Assembly: GCA_037445245.1 (NCBI GenBank)
Contig: JBBIKU010000039.1
Location: 1-16,159, forward strand
Direction of reading: 5' to 3'
Origin: JBBIKU01 sp037445245
Lineage (GTDB): Bacteria; Chloroflexota; Anaerolineae; Anaerolineales; Anaerolineaceae
DNA: 16,159 bases
Shown: one piece after another, positions 13,779 through 16,159 of the stretch
Numbering within the stretch: position 1 is the first letter of the stretch
How the letters are laid out: the number at the start of each line of letters is the position of its first letter
Program-made: the position numbers and the translations under genes
Notes under the pieces: generated by a model
What the model was told of the DNA's origin: nothing
What the model saw: the letters and a program-made list of their open reading frames with translations, nothing else
The model's database searches: none

Positions 13779-14357
13779 TTATTGCCGTGTACCGGTGACG
13801 GTGATCATCCCATCTGCGATGTACACGCTCTGAATGCGAATTCCGGTCACAGCCGGCGCCAGGGAACCGGTCAGGGATTCGTTCACGGCAGCCGACATTG
13901 TGTTGAGGACACCATCAGGCGCCGGGATGGGACCAAAATCGGCGGCGGCAATATCGAACCGCAATTGACCGGCATCGTCGACGTTGACAAGAACGGTCAC
14001 ACGGGCGTTGGTTGTGAGGAAGCCTTGCTGAACTTCACCGTAAATCTCAATGGCGCCGTTCTGCAAGTAAACCTGCGGGTTGCGGATCAATGGTTCAGGC
14101 TGTTCATCCATGTAGAACGCCAGGTAGGAAGTGACCTGTTCTTCGGTCAGTGTCACGGCGACTTCCTCTGAAGTCGCAGCAGCTTCAACGGCGGCTTTGA
14201 GGGTTTTTTCCAGACTGTCGGCGGCTTCTTTGGAAACCGGGATGTGCCTCTCCGGCGGCTCGGGTCCACCGGCGCTAACCTGGCAGGCAAGGGTGATCAG
14301 AAGCAAAACCGCGATAATCGGTAAACTACGGATAAGACGTGATTTCATGGTGTACAT
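13779..14357 (-). CDS. Small lipoprotein of unknown function, first gene of the operon
   Basis: About 192 residues. A short basic N-terminus, hydrophobic stretch and lipobox ending in LAC (C25 from ATG 14357) predict a lipid-anchored exported protein. The mature part is polar and starts with a Pro/Glu-rich linker. A helix-rich segment (VSKEAADSLEKTLKAAVEAA) follows, then VTLTEEQVTSYLAFYM, then beta-rich QVYLQNGAIEIYGEVQ and VTVLVNVDDAGQL. The LTEEQ-x-n-L start followed by strands is reminiscent of YpmS/LmeA-like lipid-binding proteins, but that likeness is weak and I do not assign it. Three ATGs are possible (14375, 14357, 14348); 14357 is favoured by a GAGAGAGAAAG stretch upstream. The minus-strand promoter at 14401-14409 is about 45 bases before it. 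The next gene starts 62 bases after the stop. Confidence 0.75.
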   Translation of the reverse strand: MYTMKSRLIRSLPIIAVLLLITLACQVSAGGPEPPERHIPVSKEAADSLEKTLKAAVEAAATSEEVAVTLTEEQVTSYLAFYMDEQPEPLIRNPQVYLQNGAIEIYGEVQQGFLTTNARVTVLVNVDDAGQLRFDIAAADFGPIPAPDGVLNTMSAAVNESLTGSLAPAVTGIRIQSVYIADGMITVTGTRQ

Positions 14358-14381
14358 TTTCGCTTTCTCTCTCATTTTATT

Positions 14382-14396
14382 TTGCTCATCGAGCAA
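14382..14396. repeat. Perfect 6-bp palindrome with 3-base loop in the divergent region
   Basis: TTGCTC-ATC-GAGCAA is a perfect inverted repeat. On the minus strand it lies at the expected transcription start of the operon, so it could be an operator or a short 5' hairpin in the mRNA. It is too small, and lacks a T-run in either direction, to be a terminator. Confidence 0.6.
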
Positions 14397-14400
14397 GCCA

Positions 14401-14409
14401 ATTATAGCA
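14401..14409 (-). promoter_or_regulatory. Extended -10 promoter of the minus-strand operon
   Basis: Minus strand TGCTATAAT at 14409-14401 is a perfect extended -10 (TGnTATAAT). No good -35 is found at the proper distance, as often accepted for extended -10 promoters. Transcription would begin near 14394, giving a leader of roughly 37 bases before ATG 14357. The TG part overlaps the ATG of the divergent scpB gene, so polymerase bound here would cover the scpB start. The core is shared with the kinase promoter at 3881-3889. Confidence 0.72.
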
Positions 14410-14978
14410 TGAGTGAAGCTGTCCCCCTTTCATTACCGCTGGATCTGGAATCTTGCCTGGAGGCTTTGTTGTTTGTAGCAGCAGCGCCGGTATCGGTTGG
14501 TGAACTGGCGGAGGCGTTAGGTCGCCGGCAGCAGGAAATTGAACACGGTTTGAAATTTCTGGCTGCCTATTATCAGCAGGGGCGGGGGCTGCGCTTGCAG
14601 TGGTATGCGGGTCGGGTGCAGTTGACCACCGCCCCCGAAATAGGCGAACTGGTCGAGCGATTTCTGGGGTTGGAAGCCGTCACCCGTTTAAGTCGCGCCG
14701 CTCTAGAAACGCTGGCAATCATTGCTTATCGCCAGCCAATCACCCGTCCGGCGATCGACGCTATCCGCGGCGTCAACAGCGACGGGGTGTTGAAAAGTCT
14801 GTTGAGCAAAGGCTTGGTGCAAGAGATGGGCAGAGCAGAAGGCCCGGGGCGCCCGATCCTGTTTGGCACGACGGCGGAATTTTTGCAGCATTTTGGGCTG
14901 GCATCGCTGGATGAATTGCCCCCCTTTGAAGAAGAAGATACGGCGTTCAACGGAAATGGGAATATTTTGAAAGATTGA
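14409..14978 (+). CDS. scpB: Segregation and condensation protein B
   Basis: 189 residues. ScpB is the winged-helix partner of ScpA in the SMC-ScpAB condensin, which compacts and separates chromosomes. Seen here: LESCLEALLFVAAAPVSVGELAEAL (start of the first winged helix), then RLQWYAGRVQLTTAPE, LSRAALETLAIIAYRQPITR, IDAIRGVNSDGVLKSLLSKGLV and GRPILFGTT, all typical of the family. The acidic C-terminal tail (ELPPFEEEDT) is also usual. ATG 14409 has no Shine-Dalgarno; a TTG at 14382 would add nine residues without homology. Its neighbour scpA is normally directly upstream but is missing here, replaced by the divergent lipoprotein operon. The pseudouridine synthase gene starts 21 bases after the stop, as is common. 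No convincing plus-strand promoter is seen. Confidence 0.92.
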   Translation: MSEAVPLSLPLDLESCLEALLFVAAAPVSVGELAEALGRRQQEIEHGLKFLAAYYQQGRGLRLQWYAGRVQLTTAPEIGELVERFLGLEAVTRLSRAALETLAIIAYRQPITRPAIDAIRGVNSDGVLKSLLSKGLVQEMGRAEGPGRPILFGTTAEFLQHFGLASLDELPPFEEEDTAFNGNGNILKD

Positions 14979-14999
14979 CGCGGGAGATAAGAGCGCGAG

Positions 15000-15746
15000 A
15001 TGCCAGAGCGATTGCAAAAAATCCTTGCCCGCAGTGGTTTAGGTTCGCGCCGTGCCTGTGAGGTTCTCATTTCTGTGGGCAGAGTGCGCGTCAACGGCGT
15101 TGTTGCCAAACTGGGCGATAAAGCCGATCAGTGGCGTGACGTGATCAGTGTCGATGGGAAGCCACTCTCGAAAACCGAACCAAACCGGATTTATATCGCC
15201 CTGCACAAACCACGCGGGGTGCTCTCCGATGACGATCCCAACGACCCCCGTCCCAACGTGCGCGATGTGGTGCCGATCGAGGGTCACCTTTTTTCGGTCG
15301 GCAGGCTGGACATGGACAGCGAGGGATTGATCCTGCTGACGAACGACGGTGAACTTGCCAACCGCTTGACGCATCCGCGCTATGGGCATGAAAAGGAGTA
15401 CCGGGTGCTGGTCTCAAAGCGCCCGGATGAGGATCAGCTCACTGCCTGGCGCAGAGGGGTCGTGCTCGAGGATGGGCACCGCACCGCGCCGGCAATGGTC
15501 GGTGTAGAGAAAACGGTCGGGAAAGGCGCCTGGCTGCGGGTGGTGCTGCGCGAAGGTCGCAAGCGTCAGATCCGTGAAGTGGGGGCGCGCATCGGGCTGC
15601 CGGTGCAACGAATCCTGCGGGTGCGCATCGGCAGCCTGGAACTGGGATCTCTGAAGCCGGGTCAGTGGCGTTACCTGAGCTCGATGGAGGTCAGGCAGTT
15701 AAGCGGGGATCGAAAAAGCCACAAACCGAAGAACCCAACACGCTGA
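15000..15746 (+). CDS. rluB: RsuA/RluB-family rRNA pseudouridine synthase
   Basis: 248 residues. The N-terminal S4 RNA-binding domain covers about residues 1-60 (RLQKILARSGLGSRRACEVLI, GRVRVNG). The catalytic domain follows with HKPRGVLSD, the active-site motif GRLDMDSEGLILLTNDG carrying the catalytic aspartate D104, HPRYGHEKEYRV, and the LREGRKRQIREVGARIG substrate loop. The family isomerises a uridine to pseudouridine in 16S (RsuA) or 23S (RluB, U2605; EC 5.4.99.22) rRNA. Length and the pairing with scpB favour the RluB-type Firmicutes/Chloroflexi orthologue, but the exact target uridine cannot be assigned. ATG 15000 has GGGAG 13 bases upstream and a nearer GCGAG. The basic C-terminal tail (GDRKSHKPKNP) is family-typical. 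It converges on a partial gene 21 bases downstream, with no clear terminator between. Confidence 0.9.
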   Translation: MPERLQKILARSGLGSRRACEVLISVGRVRVNGVVAKLGDKADQWRDVISVDGKPLSKTEPNRIYIALHKPRGVLSDDDPNDPRPNVRDVVPIEGHLFSVGRLDMDSEGLILLTNDGELANRLTHPRYGHEKEYRVLVSKRPDEDQLTAWRRGVVLEDGHRTAPAMVGVEKTVGKGAWLRVVLREGRKRQIREVGARIGLPVQRILRVRIGSLELGSLKPGQWRYLSSMEVRQLSGDRKSHKPKNPTR

Positions 15747-15767
15747 CGAGAGCTGTCAAGGTAGACT

Positions 15768-16159
15768 TCAGCCTTGGGGGAGAAGCACTTGAAGAGCGGT
15801 GACTTTTTCCGGTGGAATGGACGCTTCCTTAGCTTTTCGCCGGATGAACTCCTTCAGTTTCTTGATCGGCAGGGTGGGGTAAGGGGCGTCGGCAGCCTGG
15901 ACGTCGGCTTTTTCGTTGCTGAACACCAGCGCGCAATGAATGGGAGGCAGCTCGTCATTTTTTATTTTCTTCGCAAGGTACTTTTCGAGATCGGCAAGGG
16001 CGGCACTCAGATCGAGATCGGGCCTGCCCAGTCCTTCCTGCCCAAACAGCTTGAGATAAAGATTGCCGCCTTTTTGTTTCCAGCGTCCTTTCTTTGAGTC
16101 GAAGGTAATCAAACCTCCCTGGTTGTAGTGCATCAGCATCCAGATGCCAGCCGGACCGA
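15768..16159 (-). CDS. C-terminal part of an uncharacterised, perhaps NERD-like, protein (partial)
   Basis: The frame stays open beyond the right edge of the window, so the first visible ATG at 16139 is unlikely to be the start; about 130 residues are seen. The visible beginning GPAGIWMLMHYNQGGLITFD followed by GRWKQKGG has the strand pattern of NERD (nuclease-related) domains, where a GP-G-v-v motif is followed by a basic stretch; this is a tentative likeness from memory only. Next comes LKLFGQEGLGRPDLDLSAALADLEKYL, a helical region, and LPPIHCALVFSN, then a lysine-rich helix KKLKEFIRRKAKE. No signal peptide or membrane segment is visible. It converges with the pseudouridine synthase gene. 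The protein could equally be an unrelated hypothetical family. Confidence 0.6.
   Translation of the reverse strand, partial: GPAGIWMLMHYNQGGLITFDSKKGRWKQKGGNLYLKLFGQEGLGRPDLDLSAALADLEKYLAKKIKNDELPPIHCALVFSNEKADVQAADAPYPTLPIKKLKEFIRRKAKEASIPPEKVTALQVLLPQG

Noticed and set aside
14382..14396. Palindrome as an intrinsic terminator
   Set aside because: No preceding gene ends here; it lies between two divergent starts and has no adjacent T-run.
15747..15790. CAAGG...CCTTG pairing between the pseudouridine synthase and the convergent partial gene
   Set aside because: Five pairs with a ten-base loop and no T-run; too weak for a bidirectional terminator.
1..16159. CRISPR arrays, insertion sequences, tRNA or rRNA genes, phage genes
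   Set aside because: No regularly spaced repeats, transposase-like proteins, terminal inverted repeats, tRNA-like cloverleaf with CCA-type ends, or phage structural proteins were seen on either strand.

Overview
The window reads as a 16.2 kb stretch of a moderately GC-rich bacterial chromosome, packed with genes and with no gene-free stretch longer than about 130 bases. The protein styles suggest a member of the Chloroflexota, probably Anaerolineae or close to it. The clues are the GGDDT/PKTMDND-type phosphofructokinase, the UroD-like protein with HIHGED and GTGC motifs, the RYRIIPRTLIF-type Nudix protein and the trio of large GT-C membrane proteins. This placement rests on memory of family style, not on a search. 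A run of 51 Ns shows that the source is a draft or metagenome assembly.

Plus-strand left part (1-7230). Three consecutive polytopic GT-C-type glycosyltransferase-like proteins (the first cut by the window edge) form one cassette, probably for lipid-linked sugar transfer in envelope glycan assembly. A clear extended -10 promoter follows (TTGCCT, 17 bases, TGCTATACT). It is preceded by a 15-bp tandem repeat and drives a soluble DegS-like histidine kinase with no response regulator in view. Next come a phosphofructokinase with the residues of pyrophosphate-dependent enzymes and a class II fructose-bisphosphate aldolase, two consecutive glycolytic steps. The aldolase is interrupted by the N run and closed by a strong hairpin terminator.

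Middle (7246-14409). A Nudix hydrolase on the plus strand meets a long minus-strand gene string tail to tail, the stop codons sharing TTAA. Read in its own direction the minus-strand string is: small lipoprotein, DUF348-G5-beta-propeller lipoprotein, UDP-glucuronate decarboxylase-like enzyme, GtrA-family membrane protein, magnesium-chelatase-I-like AAA+ ATPase, UroD-like protein, and RsmD rRNA methyltransferase. Two junctions are ATGA overlaps, and the others are short once a likely one-base frameshift in gtrA is allowed for, so it looks like a single seven-gene operon. Its promoter, a perfect extended -10 (TGCTATAAT), lies in the 51-base divergent gap at 14358-14408 and touches the scpB start codon, with a perfect small palindrome at the expected transcription start.

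Right part (14409-16159, plus strand, then minus). scpB (condensin-associated) and an RsuA/RluB-type pseudouridine synthase form a housekeeping pair. An incomplete minus-strand protein of uncertain, perhaps NERD-like, type runs off the window edge.

Most of the window is ordinary core and envelope metabolism. The points most worth checking are the gtrA frameshift, the divergent promoter with its palindrome, the PPi-type phosphofructokinase, the RsmD catalytic-motif substitution, and the chelatase-ATPase/UroD-like pair that lacks its usual partner.
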